The notes beneath the pieces are model-generated. The model had not been told where the DNA came from. It did not search any database and worked only from the letters and a program-made list of their open reading frames with translations. DNA of 64,000 nucleotides, from the NCBI GenBank assembly GCA_934680015.1, contig CAKUSP010000001.1, positions 248,001 through 312,000 on the forward strand, read 5' to 3'. Numbering within the stretch: the first letter of the stretch is position 1; each line of letters begins with the position of its first letter. Positions 42,158-51,500 of the stretch are shown here, in pieces. The translations under genes and the position numbers were made by a program. The DNA comes from an uncultured Bacteroidales bacterium (GTDB taxonomy: Bacteria > Bacteroidota > Bacteroidia > Bacteroidales > UBA932).

Positions 42158-42373
42158 ATTGATTTGATTTATTAATGTATATAATTAGTATGAGATCCTC
42201 GATGATTAAGCCCTTTAGTAATTTGAAATATAACATTCATCAAGCATAACCTGCTTAATAGGGCATGCGACATTTTAGTTGAAATTAAAACTGCGCGGTG
42301 TGCTTTCCATAGACAGCTACTTAAGAGAAAATAGTTAAACTGTTCTTCGTTCAATGTCCGAAAAAAATTAGCT
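42158..42373 (-). other. Spacer between nrtR and the ADP-ribosylglycohydrolase gene
   Basis: An AT-rich spacer without a coding frame. I looked for a copy of the GTGTAAnnnTTACAC palindrome found upstream of nrtR and did not find one here. Confidence 0.4.
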
Positions 42374-43066
42374 TTAAAATTCCAGTCTAAATCCTTTCTG
42401 CTTTAGTTCGTCATATTTTTCCCTATTAAAACTGAAAAGGTGAGCCTCGCGTTTAGGAGTGGGCCAGGCTGTTTCATCCAATTGTGAAAGGATGTCAAGA
42501 TGTATCATCTTTTTAGCGAAATTTCGACGATCAAAATGAATTCCTAAAATGGACTCGTACAGCATCTGAAGTTCTTTCAGAGTGAACTTTTCTGGAAGTA
42601 ATTCGAATCCTATCGGTTGAAAATGAATGCGTTCTCGCAATTCTGCCAATGCCTTACGAAGGATATGGTCGTGGTCGAATGCCAATTGTGGAATTTCATC
42701 CATAGCGAACCATTCTGCTTTAGCGGCATCATCGCCTCCTTTAACTTCAGCTATTTTTACGAGCGCCAAGAAGGCAATCGAAATCACACGCTCACGTGGA
42801 TCTCTGTCTGGAGCGCTGAAGCAGTGAAATTGTTCTATGTAATAAGGCGATAGGGAAGTCTCTTCTTTAAGTTCTCGAAGCGCTCCCTGTTCAGCGGTTT
42901 CATCCATTTTTAGAAATCCGCCTGGAAATGCCCATTTCCCTTTGAATGGTTCTTCACCTCTTTCAATGAGTAGCACTTTTAACTTTAAGCCATCATATCC
43001 AAATATAACACAATCGGTTGCAACTGCGGGGTGCGGATATTTGTAAGAAAACATTTGCTCTTGCAT
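42374..43066 (-). CDS. NrtR-type Nudix transcriptional regulator
   Basis: An N-terminal Nudix domain (about 1-145) has an intact box from G50 to E69 (GGFLKMDETAEQGALRELKEET), and a C-terminal winged helix (about 155-225, with FTLKELQMLYESILGIHFDRRNFAKKMIH) is the NrtR DNA-binding domain. NrtR proteins sense ADP-ribose or related compounds and repress NAD-metabolism genes; some Bacteroidota members control sugar utilisation. Two palindromes and a consensus promoter lie directly upstream, so self-regulation is likely. The adjoining ADP-ribosylglycohydrolase gene supports an ADP-ribose-linked role. Confidence 0.88.
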   Translation of the reverse strand: MQEQMFSYKYPHPAVATDCVIFGYDGLKLKVLLIERGEEPFKGKWAFPGGFLKMDETAEQGALRELKEETSLSPYYIEQFHCFSAPDRDPRERVISIAFLALVKIAEVKGGDDAAKAEWFAMDEIPQLAFDHDHILRKALAELRERIHFQPIGFELLPEKFTLKELQMLYESILGIHFDRRNFAKKMIHLDILSQLDETAWPTPKREAHLFSFNREKYDELKQKGFRLEF

Positions 43067-43086
43067 GGTGATTTGATTTTTCTCTT

Positions 43087-43101
43087 GTGTAATTTTTACA
43101 C
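43087..43101. promoter_or_regulatory. Palindromic operator 1 of nrtR
   Basis: GTGTAATTTTTACAC, with perfect six-base arms, covers the expected transcription start of nrtR. It is similar to published NrtR sites (GTGTAAA-type palindromes). Confidence 0.65.
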
Positions 43102-43103
43102 TG

Positions 43104-43135
43104 CAAAGATATACACTTGGAATTAAATATCCAAA
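43104..43135 (-). promoter_or_regulatory. nrtR promoter
   Basis: On the minus strand TTTG (43135-43132), 20 bases, then TATCTTTG (43111-43104). It is a full match to the Bacteroidota promoter pattern, lying between two matching palindromes. Confidence 0.75.
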
Positions 43136-43141
43136 TATTTA

Positions 43142-43156
43142 GTGTAAAATTTACAC
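43142..43156. promoter_or_regulatory. Palindromic operator 2 of nrtR
   Basis: GTGTAAAATTTACAC with seven-base arms around a single central base, just upstream of the -33 element. The 55-base centre-to-centre spacing (about five helical turns) from operator 1 would allow looping or cooperative binding. Confidence 0.65.
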
Positions 43157-43229
43157 AAGATTGTCTATTTCGACCCTTATTACTTAAAAATAACTTGATA
43201 ATTTTTGAGTGTCTTTTCGATCTATAATT

Positions 43230-43300
43230 ATTTTCTCATCAGTCGTGTACACCGGTACACTTCCTCTTTGAAACCATATCTGTCCTCGAAAATCAACTAT
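43230..43300 (+). repeat. Dispersed hairpin repeat core, copy D
   Basis: TTTTCTCATCAGTCGTGTAC, a four-base loop and GTACAC (stem 43245-43250 with 43255-43260), then TTCCTCTTTGAAACC and a TCCTCGAAAAT block shared with copies A and B. Terminal repeats are too degenerate to mark. Confidence 0.65.
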
Positions 43301-43683
43301 AAATCTTTACCAACTTTTTTAACGCTTACTTAAACAATGTAGAAGATGTCTTTACTAATTTTTGCTTCTATCATCGTTTTGTCCGAGAAAAGGGCATTTT
43401 GAGGGACAAACTATGGCTCTTCGAGAAAATTATGAATGAAAGATATCAAAAGCCTCTCAACCTGAAATTCACCTTTGGAAGGTATCCTTTTTCTACGCAC
43501 CGCTAAAAGGGGTAAGTTCCAAAGGTGCTTATATAAATCGTTCACCTTTACTTATCACCCTCAATAGAAAGCCTTGTAAGGCACATTGCTTTCAAAGGTG
43601 TTTTTCAGGCCCTCCAATCAACTGAAGAATTTTTTTCAAACGCTCTTGTTTGTGTGGACTTCACAGGGAATGTCACACGAAAA
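43301..43683. other. Intergenic region with hairpins, no gene
   Basis: It holds a fourth TTTGTCC/GGACAAA hairpin (43376-43411), an eleven-base inverted repeat CACCTTTGGAA (43470-43480) with TTCCAAAGGTG (43517-43527), and a weaker CACCTTT/AAAGGTG pair (about 43551-43600). The sequence GCTTTCAAAGGTG near 43590 also occurs in the obgE leader. No coding frame is present. Confidence 0.45.
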
Positions 43684-43715
43684 TTTGTTTGACAAGTAAG
43701 AACGTATTATATTTG
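43684..43715 (+). promoter_or_regulatory. Promoter of the AAA_14 ATPase gene
   Basis: TTTG at 43684-43687, 20 bases, then TATATTTG at 43708-43715, a full consensus. The leader to ATG 43765 is about 43 bases. Confidence 0.75.
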
Positions 43716-43764
43716 CATCATAAAGGTTAAAATTGCGTAAATACGCATTTGTTACCAATAGAGT

Positions 43765-45066
43765 ATGGAGATAAAAAGAGACAGGTACATTTCGTTGCTA
43801 GAGAGCAAGAGAGGAAATGGAAAGATTAAAATAATCACGGGCATCAGGCGCTGTGGCAAATCTTATTTGATGAATGTGTTGTTCCGAAAGCATCTTGCAT
43901 CTATTGGAGTTAACGATGAACAAGTAATATTCATAGCGCTGGATGATGACATCAACGCGATGTTAAGGAATCCTTTGGAGTTAGGTAAGTATGTAAGAAA
44001 CCTGACGAAGAATGATAGTGTACAATACTTTGTTCTATTAGATGAGATTCAAAAAGTCACTACAATACATAATCCTTATCTTCCGGACACGGAAGATGCC
44101 ACTATAAGTTTTGTCGATGTATTGATCGGACTTAACAAACAGCCAAATATTGACATATATGTGAGTGGGAGTAATTCAAAAATGCTGTCGTCGGACATTG
44201 TTACAGAGTTTAGAGATAGGGGCGATGAAATTCGGGTTCACCCGTTGTTGTTTCGTGAATTTTACGATGCGTTCCCTTCGGACAAGAGATATGCATGGAG
44301 AGAGTATGCCGCTTATGGAGGAATGCCGTATGTCATGTATCTTCAATCTCACGAGGATAAGGCCAAGTATTTGAAGGATTTGTTCGAACTGACATATCTT
44401 AAGGATGTCGTTGAAAGAAATAAGATAAAGGGACAAATGAGCATTCTCGAGGATCTTTTGGATGTTGTGGCTTCGTCTACAGGTTCATTGACAAATTCGA
44501 CAAGGCTATCGAACACATTTCAAAGTGATAAGCATATTAAAATCAAGAGCGACACAATATCTTCATACCTTAATTATTTTATTGACGCATTTATATTGGA
44601 AAAAGCCAAAAGGTATGATATCAAAGGTCGCGCTTATATAGGCACGCCATTAAAATATTATTTCTCGGATGTAGGATTGAGAAACGCTAGATTAAACTTC
44701 AGACAGCAGGAAGAAACTCATATTATGGAAAATATTCTGTATAATGAATTGTCTTCAAGAGGTTTCTCTGTTGATGTTGGAGTCGTCGAATATAATTGGA
44801 AAGATGACACGGGAAGAAGCAGACGTACTCAGTTGGAGGTAGATTTTGTGCTTAATAAAGCCGATAAGCGGTATTATATCCAGTCGGCGTTTACTGTTGC
44901 CACCCAAGTGAAAAAAGATCAGGAACTTAATTCTCTGTTGAGGATTGGTGACTCTTTTCAGAAGTTGGTTGTTGTCAAGGATGACATTCTTCCTTGGACT
45001 GATGAGTATGGTATATCGTACATTAATGTGCAGGATTTTCTTCTTGACGCGATTGACAGATTATAA
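43765..45066 (+). CDS. AAA_14/DUF4143 ATPase
   Basis: A P-loop ATPase of the AAA_14 group with a C-terminal DUF4143 domain. Walker A is GIRRCGKS (26-33), Walker B is YFVLLDEIQKV (D93, E94), followed by IYVSGSNSKMLSSDIVTEFRDRG and the YGGMPYVMYLQ segment. The DUF4143 part (about 210-430) contains TYLKDVVERNKIK, a winged-helix-like middle, and a PD-(D/E)xK-like end (MENILYNELSSRGF ... RTQLEVDFVLNKADKRYYIQSAF). These proteins are very common and often mobile in Bacteroidota; their job is unclear. The gene has its own strong promoter. Confidence 0.9.
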   Translation: MEIKRDRYISLLESKRGNGKIKIITGIRRCGKSYLMNVLFRKHLASIGVNDEQVIFIALDDDINAMLRNPLELGKYVRNLTKNDSVQYFVLLDEIQKVTTIHNPYLPDTEDATISFVDVLIGLNKQPNIDIYVSGSNSKMLSSDIVTEFRDRGDEIRVHPLLFREFYDAFPSDKRYAWREYAAYGGMPYVMYLQSHEDKAKYLKDLFELTYLKDVVERNKIKGQMSILEDLLDVVASSTGSLTNSTRLSNTFQSDKHIKIKSDTISSYLNYFIDAFILEKAKRYDIKGRAYIGTPLKYYFSDVGLRNARLNFRQQEETHIMENILYNELSSRGFSVDVGVVEYNWKDDTGRSRRTQLEVDFVLNKADKRYYIQSAFTVATQVKKDQELNSLLRIGDSFQKLVVVKDDILPWTDEYGISYINVQDFLLDAIDRL

Positions 45067-45234
45067 TACAAATTATCTCATTTTATGTGATTTTCGATGA
45101 AATAACTTGACGTAAATCTTCATCATCGTCTCATATATTCCTTGAATCAGCGTCATTAATCAGTTTATTAGCCAGAAGACAGGTAATATAGACTATTTTT
45201 TGCAGCTGGGATTAAAAACTTTTTGGAATTCTAA

Positions 45235-45798
45235 ATGGATATACTGGTTGAAAGTGGACGCCCTGCATATTGTGTGGGTCGAGTTGAAAATGAAGTTAGA
45301 AGTTATGACTTTTTGGATGATTTGCATATAGAATATATGCGTGCAGATCATCCGATGGCTTTTGATATGCAGACATGTGATGCCGTGGGGGAGACTCTTG
45401 GTACTCATATCTGTAAGAACTTGTTTTTATGTAATCGACAGGAAACTTCATTTTACCTTTTAATGATGCCGGCTGATAAGAAATTCAAGACTAAAGATAT
45501 TTCGTCGCAGATTGGCTCGTCAAGGCTTTCCTTTGCGAACGAAAGACACATGAAAGACTTACTTGGACTAACTCCGGGCTCTGTCTCTGTTCTGGGCCTT
45601 ATGAATGATCGTGAACGCAGGGTGAGTCTGCTTATTGACAAGGATCTTTTGGTAGAACATGATTCTATTGGCATTCATCCTTGTATCAACACATCCACAG
45701 TGAAAGTTTCTATTTCCGATCTTATGGAGAAGATAATACCTGCACTTGGTTATGCCCCGACACTTGTTGAGCTCCCTCGGTATGTGGACGATGATTAA
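45235..45798 (+). CDS. ProX/YbaK-family aminoacyl-tRNA deacylase
   Basis: Removes wrongly attached amino acids from tRNA (Ala or Cys from tRNA-Pro in the characterised members). The core runs from IEYMRADHPMAFDMQTCDAVG through HICKNLFLCNRQETSFYLLMMPADKKFKTKDIS and LLGLTPGSVSVLGLMND to IGIHPCINTSTVKVS. KNLFL and the lysine of the PADKK stretch match the family active site. The first ~25 residues are less typical (VESGRPAYCVGRVENEV). The length of 187 aa is in range for the PrdX/ProX branch. Confidence 0.85.
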   Translation: MDILVESGRPAYCVGRVENEVRSYDFLDDLHIEYMRADHPMAFDMQTCDAVGETLGTHICKNLFLCNRQETSFYLLMMPADKKFKTKDISSQIGSSRLSFANERHMKDLLGLTPGSVSVLGLMNDRERRVSLLIDKDLLVEHDSIGIHPCINTSTVKVSISDLMEKIIPALGYAPTLVELPRYVDDD

Positions 45799-45910
45799 GT
45801 GGCACAATCCTCCGCGGATTAATTTCCCGTTTTTCAAAATCGGTGATGTTGATTATTTGAGAGGCATTTATATAACATCAAAGAACTTTAACGAAATGTG
45901 ATGCCACTTG

Positions 45911-45962
45911 ATTTAATGTTTACAAACATTAAATTTTATTAAATAATAGTGTTTACAAACAC
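45911..45962. promoter_or_regulatory. Two GTTTACAAAC palindromes before the broken ATPase gene
   Basis: A 24-base palindrome (45911-45934, eleven-base arms ATTTAATGTTT and AAACATTAAAT around AC) and a 14-base one, GTGTTTACAAACAC (45949-45962), share the core GTTTACAAAC. A TAACTTTG box follows at 45970-45977. This is the arrangement of a repressor- or activator-controlled promoter. Confidence 0.55.
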
Positions 45963-45974
45963 AATTTTATAACT

Positions 45975-46600
45975 TTGCGCCATAAAAAAAGTTATGGTCT
46001 ATGGAAGTTACCATATACCCTTCACGGGATGTCATTCCGGGAATATCTACTCTACGAGGGAATTGTTGATATAGAACCGATTACTCTTGAATTTCTTTTG
46101 AGCAATCACCGACAGATCGCCGAATACATCCTCTCAAAAGGGATGAAGGTACTGCCTTTATTTGATGACTATCTACATCATGGTTACTATCCATTTTACA
46201 AGAGCGTATATTCCGGATTTGAAATCAGGTTGCAGCAGATAGTCAACCATGTCATGGAAAATGATTATCCAATAATAGAAGGGGGGAGCAATCCACAATC
46301 AGGAAGACTAAGAAAATGTTTATGATCCTAGCAGAACAAGTCCCACAGACACCGAATATGTCGAATCTCTATAATGTACTGGAAACTTTCTTTTTGAGTC
46401 AATTGATAGTCGACCACTCTGTAACTTATCCGGCAAAGGGAGATTTTCTTGTAGATGGAAAATATTTGTTTGAAGTTGTGGGACGCAAGAAATCATCTGA
46501 ACAAATCAAAGATGTGGCCGATAGTTATCTGGCGGTGGATGACACTGAAATCGGATATCATAACCGCATTCCTTTATGGATGTTCGGTATGCTATATTAA
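45975..46600 (+). pseudogene. Broken AAA_14/DUF4143 ATPase gene
   Basis: The first frame (45975-46325) encodes YTLHGMSFREYLLYEGI ... NHRQIAEYILSKGMKVLPLFDDYLHHGYYPFYKS, the middle part of an AAA_14 ATPase. The second frame (46316-46600) encodes NVLETFFLSQLIVDH ... GDFLVDGKYLFEVVGRKKSSEQIKDVADSYLAVDD ... IPLWMFGMLY, the end of the DUF4143 domain. The P-loop half is gone and a frameshift with internal loss separates the two parts. The promoter and palindromes upstream still look intact. It belongs to a different subtype from the intact ATPase at 43765-45066. Confidence 0.8.
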
Positions 46601-46812
46601 TCGTGACTTAAATCAATGAATAACATATACTTAATTTAATGAATTATGTGATATGGTAATATGACAAATCTTTTGGTTAATAGTGAATTAACACGGAAAA
46701 TCACACATTAAAAATGTTGTATGCCATGATGATATATAGGTTATATTTTGCCTAAAATGCGTTTTTAAAAGCGATTTTACGAACGGCGTTTTTTTATTTT
46801 TCCATTAAGGAC
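46601..46812 (+). other. Spacer upstream of the ECF sigma gene
   Basis: An AT-rich spacer with no coding frame. The right end carries T-rich sequence and the sigma-gene promoter, whose -7 box is at 46813-46820. Nothing else is recognised. Confidence 0.4.
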
Positions 46813-46820
46813 TATTTTTG
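46813..46820 (+). promoter_or_regulatory. -7 box of the ECF sigma gene
   Basis: TATTTTTG, five bases before the GTG start at 46826. A T-run (46789-46792) lies at the -33 position. The transcript is expected to start at or next to the start codon. Confidence 0.55.
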
Positions 46821-46825
46821 CAGTT

Positions 46826-47392
46826 GTGTTTATAGTTGATGAAAATACGTTTGATACTCTTATAAGAGAATACTATCCTCGTGTAGTCGGGTATATATCG
46901 TTACTGCATTCTCGGGTAGATGCAGAAGATATCTCGCAAGATGTATTTGCCATTTTGTGGGAGAAAAGGCATTCTTTAAATTTTAACGACGAGTCGCATC
47001 TTAACGCATGGCTTTTAAGGGTAGCGAAAACTAAGTCGATAGATAGACTTCGTCGTAAGAAGTCTTCATCTGTTGTGCGTAGCCTGGATTCTTTAACAGA
47101 TATCGAGATAGATTATTTGATGACCCATGGCGACGAAGTATTCGAAAAACTGGGGCGTAAGGACTTGTTTGAAAAAATACTTGATTTGTCGGATGAATTG
47201 CCAGAAATAAGAAAGAAGGTTTTCAGACTTTCTTATCTTAATGATATGCCATCAAAAGATATTTCAGAGCTTTTGGGATTACCCCTTCGTACAGTAGAAA
47301 ACCATTTATATCAGTCATTGAAGTATTTGAGGAGTAAGACTTCACCTTTAGACTTTGTTTTATTGTTTATTTTTATAAGCCAATTGCCGTAG
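46826..47392 (+). CDS. ECF-type RNA polymerase sigma factor
   Basis: A sigma-70-like factor of the extracytoplasmic type used in Bacteroidota glycan loci. Region 2 (TFDTLIREYYPRVVGYISLLHSRVDAEDISQDVFAILWEKRHSL ... HLNAWLLRVAKTKSIDRLRRKK) and region 4 (PEIRKKVFRLSYLNDMPSKDISELLGLPLRTVENHLYQSLKYLR) are complete, and 188 aa is normal. The GTG start at 46826 was taken because no in-frame ATG precedes region 2. A FecR anti-sigma, SusC and SusD follow, so it should switch on this locus when the glycan is sensed at the outer membrane. It probably has a leaderless mRNA. Confidence 0.9.
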   Translation: MFIVDENTFDTLIREYYPRVVGYISLLHSRVDAEDISQDVFAILWEKRHSLNFNDESHLNAWLLRVAKTKSIDRLRRKKSSSVVRSLDSLTDIEIDYLMTHGDEVFEKLGRKDLFEKILDLSDELPEIRKKVFRLSYLNDMPSKDISELLGLPLRTVENHLYQSLKYLRSKTSPLDFVLLFIFISQLP

Positions 47393-47394
47393 TT

Positions 47395-47554
47395 AGAAGT
47401 CGTTTTCTAAATGATTCGCCTCTTCTCTTATGGCTTTTTCTGGTTATTTTCATCTTTGTTATCAGTTGGGTGCCTCTCGTGCACTCTTTTTTTCTAGAAA
47501 AATTTATTATTGAAAAAGGATAAGTCTATAGCCGTTTATTTTTTAAAGTTTCTA
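47395..47554 (+). repeat. Dispersed inverted-repeat element, copy E
   Basis: The left end AGAAGTCGTTTTCTAAATG (47395-47413) begins three bases after the sigma-gene stop. The core is TCAGTTGGGTGCCTCTCGTG, where GGGTGC pairs with GCACTC. The right end near 47534-47554 is degenerate. The first ~70 bases align with copy A. It separates the sigma and FecR genes. Confidence 0.6.
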
Positions 47555-47609
47555 ATTTTTTTTGATACACGTGAAGTAATTCTTATTTCTCGTGCGTTTT
47601 TTTATAAGT

Positions 47610-48569
47610 ATGAATATTTCAGACATTATTGATTACATCGAGGGGCGTGATTCTTCGAAATCTGAGCAGATCGCTTCTTGGGTAAAGGAAAGTGATGATA
47701 ATCGCTCAGAATATTTTAGATTGAAGGAGCTTTCTGCCTTAAGAGTTTGTGAGGAATTAAAGAGTTCTCATGCTCTTGATAGTGCTGTGGACATGGTCCA
47801 TGAACGAATTAAAGTGCGCAGAATAAGTAATCGTTATCGCAGACAGTCAATTTTTGCATGGAGTGTTTCCGCTTGTTTTGCGTTGTTTGTAATAATTAGT
47901 TCTTTTGTCCGTTATTTTCCTTCTGGGAGGGGCGATGTGGTTTTGGCCAATTATACCGAGCCTGTCAGTTTTTATTCTCTTCCGGATGGGACTAAGGCAT
48001 TTTTGAAAAAAGGGAGTTCTATTTCGTATTCACGCTCGTTTGACAAGAAAAACAGAAAAGTAAGCCTTGACGGACAAGCGTATTTTGACGTGTCTCGTAG
48101 TGATAAGAATAGCTTTATTGTTCATACGCCTCAAGTCGATGTGAAGGTTCTAGGTACTTCATTCAATGTCATATCAATGGAGGGCGAGACTGAAGTCGTT
48201 CTTGAACGTGGTAAGGTGGGACTTTGCAGAAAGTCAGGAAGTCTGATGGCTGAACTAGTGCCTGGTAATCGTGCACTGGTGGACAGTAAGGGAAATGTGG
48301 TAATGTCGTCAGTCCAAACATCTGATTATACTAAATGGCGTTATTACTACAAAGTATATGATAGTTGTGCTTTCGATGATTTCGTATCCATGATGGAGAG
48401 CCGTTTCGATGTTAGGTTTATTTATGATCCATCTAAATTCAAGGATGTATATTTCAGGCTTGCAATATCAGAAAATGATACACTTGATGATATGTTAGAG
48501 ATGATGCAGTATATAGCGAGGGTGGATTATGAACGCAATGGTAGGAATATTTATGTCATTTTAAAATAA
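47610..48569 (+). CDS. FecR-family anti-sigma factor
   Basis: A 319-residue anti-sigma factor from ATG 47610. The N-terminal cytoplasmic domain (about 1-75, with ASWVKESDDNRSEYFRLKEL) binds the sigma factor. One membrane segment (IFAWSVSACFALFVIISSFV, about 83-102) follows, then the periplasmic FecR domain (PDGTKAFLKKGSSISYSRSFDKKNRKVSLDGQAYFDVSR ... FIVHTPQVDVKVLGTSFNVI) and a C-terminal STN-like part (YDSCAFDDFVSMMESRFDVRF). It transmits the signal from the SusC-like transporter to the ECF sigma factor. Confidence 0.92.
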   Translation: MNISDIIDYIEGRDSSKSEQIASWVKESDDNRSEYFRLKELSALRVCEELKSSHALDSAVDMVHERIKVRRISNRYRRQSIFAWSVSACFALFVIISSFVRYFPSGRGDVVLANYTEPVSFYSLPDGTKAFLKKGSSISYSRSFDKKNRKVSLDGQAYFDVSRSDKNSFIVHTPQVDVKVLGTSFNVISMEGETEVVLERGKVGLCRKSGSLMAELVPGNRALVDSKGNVVMSSVQTSDYTKWRYYYKVYDSCAFDDFVSMMESRFDVRFIYDPSKFKDVYFRLAISENDTLDDMLEMMQYIARVDYERNGRNIYVILK

Positions 48570-48593
48570 GTAAAAGTAACTGATAACCGATTT

Positions 48594-51500
48594 ATGAAAA
48601 AGTTTATGGCTTTTTTATGTGGCTTGGGGGCATTTATTCAGCTTGCTACAGCTCAAGTCCAGAGTCTTTCCATAGATGTTGCAGGGAAGAATTTGGAGAC
48701 GGTCTTGGACGAAATTACATCCCATAGTGGTGTGGTTTTTTCCTATGATAAGAAAATCGCCGATTTTAGTTTTGAAAAAAAAGGACGGATTGAGGGAAAT
48801 CTTAAAGATGTTCTTGATAGTCTATTTGATGGTACAGGGATAAGTTGGCGAGAGATTTCTGCTGAAAGAATTGCCCTTAAGATGGAACAGGGTCCATCGC
48901 AGAAAAAAAAGAGTAAAAAAGGGATGGTCTTGATGGGAGGTCGTGTCATCGATAAGGATGGACTTCCTATAGTAGGTGCAGCGGTTTTTATATCTGGTAC
49001 ATCTACTGGCGTAATAACGGATTTGGATGGAAAGTGGAAATTGGAAGTCCCAAGCAATGATGCTACTATAGAAATCAGTTGTATGGGTTATGCAAGCATT
49101 GTTTTGGAAACTCAAGGCAATACCGCGCTAGAACTCGTACTTCAGGACGATACTCAATACCTGGACGATGTGGTTGTGGTGGGCTATGGTACTCAAAAAA
49201 AGATTAATATGACTGGTTCGGTAGCCCAAGTTAACAGTTCTGAGTTAAAAAAGTCACCGGTCGGTAGTTTGTCTACACTTCTTGCGGGAAAATTGCCTGG
49301 ACTGGTATCGAAACAGAAAAGTGGTCAGCCAGGTTCGGATGGTGCAAGTCTTTATGTTAGAGGAATAGGCGCAGGTGACGGAAGCATGTTGGTTGTGGTG
49401 GATGGTGTTATCCGTTCTTTTCCTGACATTAATCCCGATGAAATAGAATCGATAAGTATTCTTAAAGATGCTACAAGTGCAGCAGCCTATGGTGTCAGGG
49501 CATCGGCTGGTGTCATGCTGATTACTACAAAAAAAGGTTCTAAACAGAAACCGACGGTTAACTTTAATAGTTCGGTGTCTTTAAGTAAGAATACAACTTT
49601 CCCTGAGTTCTTGGATGGCCCTGGTTATGCATATTGGTATAATAAAGCACAGGAAATGGATGGAGTAGCGCCTGAGAATCGCAGGTTTACAGAGGATGAG
49701 ATAAACCGTATTACCAATGGTGATCCTTTAGGGGTATATGGTAATACTGACTGGTTCTCTATGATATTTAGAAAAGGGGCTCCTATTTATAATAATAGTA
49801 TTTCTTTATCTGGTGGAACAGATACTTTTAAATACTTTGCTTCGTTAGGTGCATATAATCAACAGGGTATAGTAGAACGTACATCGTATGACAGATATAA
49901 TACGAGAATTAATTTCGAAGCGGATGTGACAGATGACTTTTCTCTGTCCGTCGGTATGGCCTCGCGAATGTCTACGGCACAATCTCCTGGACTTAGTACA
50001 GGGGTAGGTAATAGTTATGCTTCTGTTTTTCAGCAAGCAATGTTGATGTATCCGTATCTTCCACTTGAACATGATTCTCTTCCTGTGGGAAGTATGAATA
50101 TGGCTGGTAATGGAAACCAAAATCCTGTGGCTGCGAGAGATTTATCAGGTACTTCAACTACGGATGTATCTCAGGTTCAAACAAATGCTACGATAAAATA
50201 TGATTTACCTTTTTTGAAAGGGATGAGTCTTAGTCTTGACGCTTCGTATGATAAGAGTTTTCAAACTAAGAAAATAGAGCAATTGGCATATAAGCTAAAT
50301 GTATGGAATCAGACTACAAGGACTTGGACCCAATCATGGGCAAGACATCTTTCAAATGGGGAATCTCAGGTAAATGAATGGAAGGTGTCAAGTTATTCGT
50401 GGATGTTGCGCCCGACATTGAAATATACTGGTAGTTTTAATAATCATAATCTCGATGTACTACTATTATATGAATTTAGTCAGAATGGAAGTGAGAGTCT
50501 ATCTGCCGGTATGCGTGGCTATGAGATTACTGATATTATGGACATAACTTTTGGTGAGACTGTTATAGAGTCTCTTATAAATGGTGGACATAGTATGGAT
50601 AAGAGAGCAGGAGTGGTATCTAAGATAAATTATAACTATGCACAGAAGTATCTGTTCGAAACTACATTGAGAGTTGATGCTACTCCGTATCTACCAGCAG
50701 AGTATAGGTGGGGAATTTTTCCTGGTGTTTCTTTAGGCTGGAGGATTTCGGAAGAAGAGTTTTTCGAGTCGGCAAGGGACGTGGTGGATAATTTGAAAAT
50801 CAGGCTTTCTGCTGGAAGGCTCGGAAGTGATCGCTCACTTGGCTATTCCTATTCATATCTTTCAACTATGGTTAAAGGTGCTGATCCTTCTGTGATGATA
50901 GGCAACAAGCCTTCCTATGGCATCTCGCCGTCTTCCCCTGCTAATACTCATTTGCGTTGGCAGACTAACGATACATTTAATATGGGAGTAGATGCAAGGC
51001 TTTGGAAAGGGCTTCTTTCTGTAGAATTCGATGCTTTCTATATGATAGCCAAGAATAAACTTGAGGCTCAGTCTGGGTTATTTCCACCATCGATGGGTTC
51101 GTATTTTCCGACATATATCAACTATGGCTCTCACGATAACAGGGGCTTTGAGTTGGTATTGACTCATGAAAACCATGTATCTGATTTTCATTATAATATT
51201 CGTGGAAATCTTTCATGGGCCAGAAATAAAATTTTGAAAATGACGGAAGACCCTAATATTCCATCATATATGAAAGAAGTCGGACATCCTATGGGTCAGT
51301 ATTATGGTTTTCAGGCTTTAGGATTGTTTCAAAGCGAGGAAGAAATAAAAAATAGTGCTGTTTACGGGCCTACTTTACCTGGAGAAATCAAACTAAAAGA
51401 TATAAATAAGGATGGTCGGATTACATGGGGACAGGACAGAACGGTAATAGGAAGAAGTAGTACGCCCGAGATGATATTTGGCTTGAATATGAATTTTTTC

